Assembly (NCBI RefSeq): GCF_000283515.1
Contig: NC_015976.1
Span: forward strand, 3,814,501-3,878,500
Reading direction: 5' to 3'
DNA from: Sphingobium sp. SYK-6
Lineage (GTDB): Bacteria > Pseudomonadota > Alphaproteobacteria > Sphingomonadales > Sphingomonadaceae
Length of the DNA stretch: 64,000 bases
The position numbers and the translations under genes are program-made. The stretch's first letter is position 1, and each line of letters begins with the position of its first letter. This document shows, piece after piece, positions 63,970 through 64,000 of the stretch. Below the pieces are notes generated by a model that saw only the letters and a list, made by a program, of their open reading frames with translations, ran no database searches and was not told the origin of the DNA.

Positions 63970-64000
63970 CCCGATCTTCGCTCGAAAGGCTTCCAACGGC

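Noticed and set aside
63814..63996. Minus-strand 60-aa frame at the window end
   Set aside because: Overlaps the well-supported DUF455 gene; no motif.
1..64000. tRNA, rRNA, CRISPR, insertion sequence or origin
   Set aside because: No cloverleaf, rRNA-like stretch, repeat array, transposase or DnaA-box cluster was visible; the 4739-4798 junction resembles a cloverleaf only superficially (no anticodon or T-loop pattern).

Overview
The window is a GC-rich stretch of an alphaproteobacterial chromosome, most likely a sphingomonad (Sphingomonadaceae). The evidence is a SciP/DUF1153 cell-cycle regulator, a ubiE-ubiB-coaBC-dut block, a very long TonB-dependent receptor beside short-chain dehydrogenases, an S5 protein with an arginine/glycine-rich N-terminal extension, and a short intergenic repeat (CCTGAGC.TGTCGAAGGGC) of a type I associate with sphingomonads.

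Layout. 1-12.5 kb is mixed housekeeping and accessory: a truncated alpha/beta hydrolase, a small lipoprotein, mnmA, sciP, a D-2-hydroxyacid dehydrogenase, a PhyH-type dioxygenase behind a structured leader, an AlkD-like protein coupled to a YdjM-like membrane protein, guaA, and a periplasmic S9 prolyl oligopeptidase. 12.7-36.1 kb, read on the minus strand, is the str/S10/spc/alpha ribosomal supercluster: rpsL-rpsG-fusA-tuf-rpsJ-rplC-rplD-rplW-rplB-rpsS-rplV-rpsC-rplP-rpmC-rpsQ-rplN-rplX-rplE-rpsN-rpsH-rplF-rplR-rpsE-rpmD // rplO-secY-adk // rpsM-rpsK-rpoA-rplQ. The two breaks (//) hold non-ribosomal genes: a plus-strand acyltransferase between rpmD and rplO, and two glycosyltransferase-like genes between adk and rpsM. 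Each downstream block has its own promoter-like sequence (TTGACA or GTGACA type), so the supercluster seems to have been re-promoted after insertion.

36.4-45.5 kb carries an orphan histidine kinase, then ubiE and ubiB (ubiquinone synthesis), coaBC, dut, a small secreted protein, a MoeB/ThiF-like E1 enzyme, a DsrE-like protein and an MgtC/DUF4010 membrane protein. From coaBC to the DsrE-like gene the reading frames overlap, so translation is probably coupled.

45.5-64 kb is accessory and catabolic: two pirins, a methyltransferase, ilvE, a Tat-type proline-iminopeptidase-like hydrolase, a rare TetR-MarR-MarR fusion regulator, a TonB-dependent receptor flanked by two related SDR genes, a zinc-free-looking MDR oxidoreductase, a frameshifted HSL-family hydrolase, an amidohydrolase, a TauE/SafE exporter and a ferritin-like DUF455 protein. 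Uptake plus oxidation plus hydrolysis suggests breakdown of an organic substrate that cannot be named from sequence alone.

I saw no rRNA or tRNA genes, CRISPR arrays, insertion sequences or replication origin. The strongest leads for something new are the TetR-MarR-MarR regulator with repeats over its own promoter, the Fur-like box and three-way-junction leader before the PhyH gene, the terminator between rpsJ and rplC, and the two insertions in the ribosomal operons.
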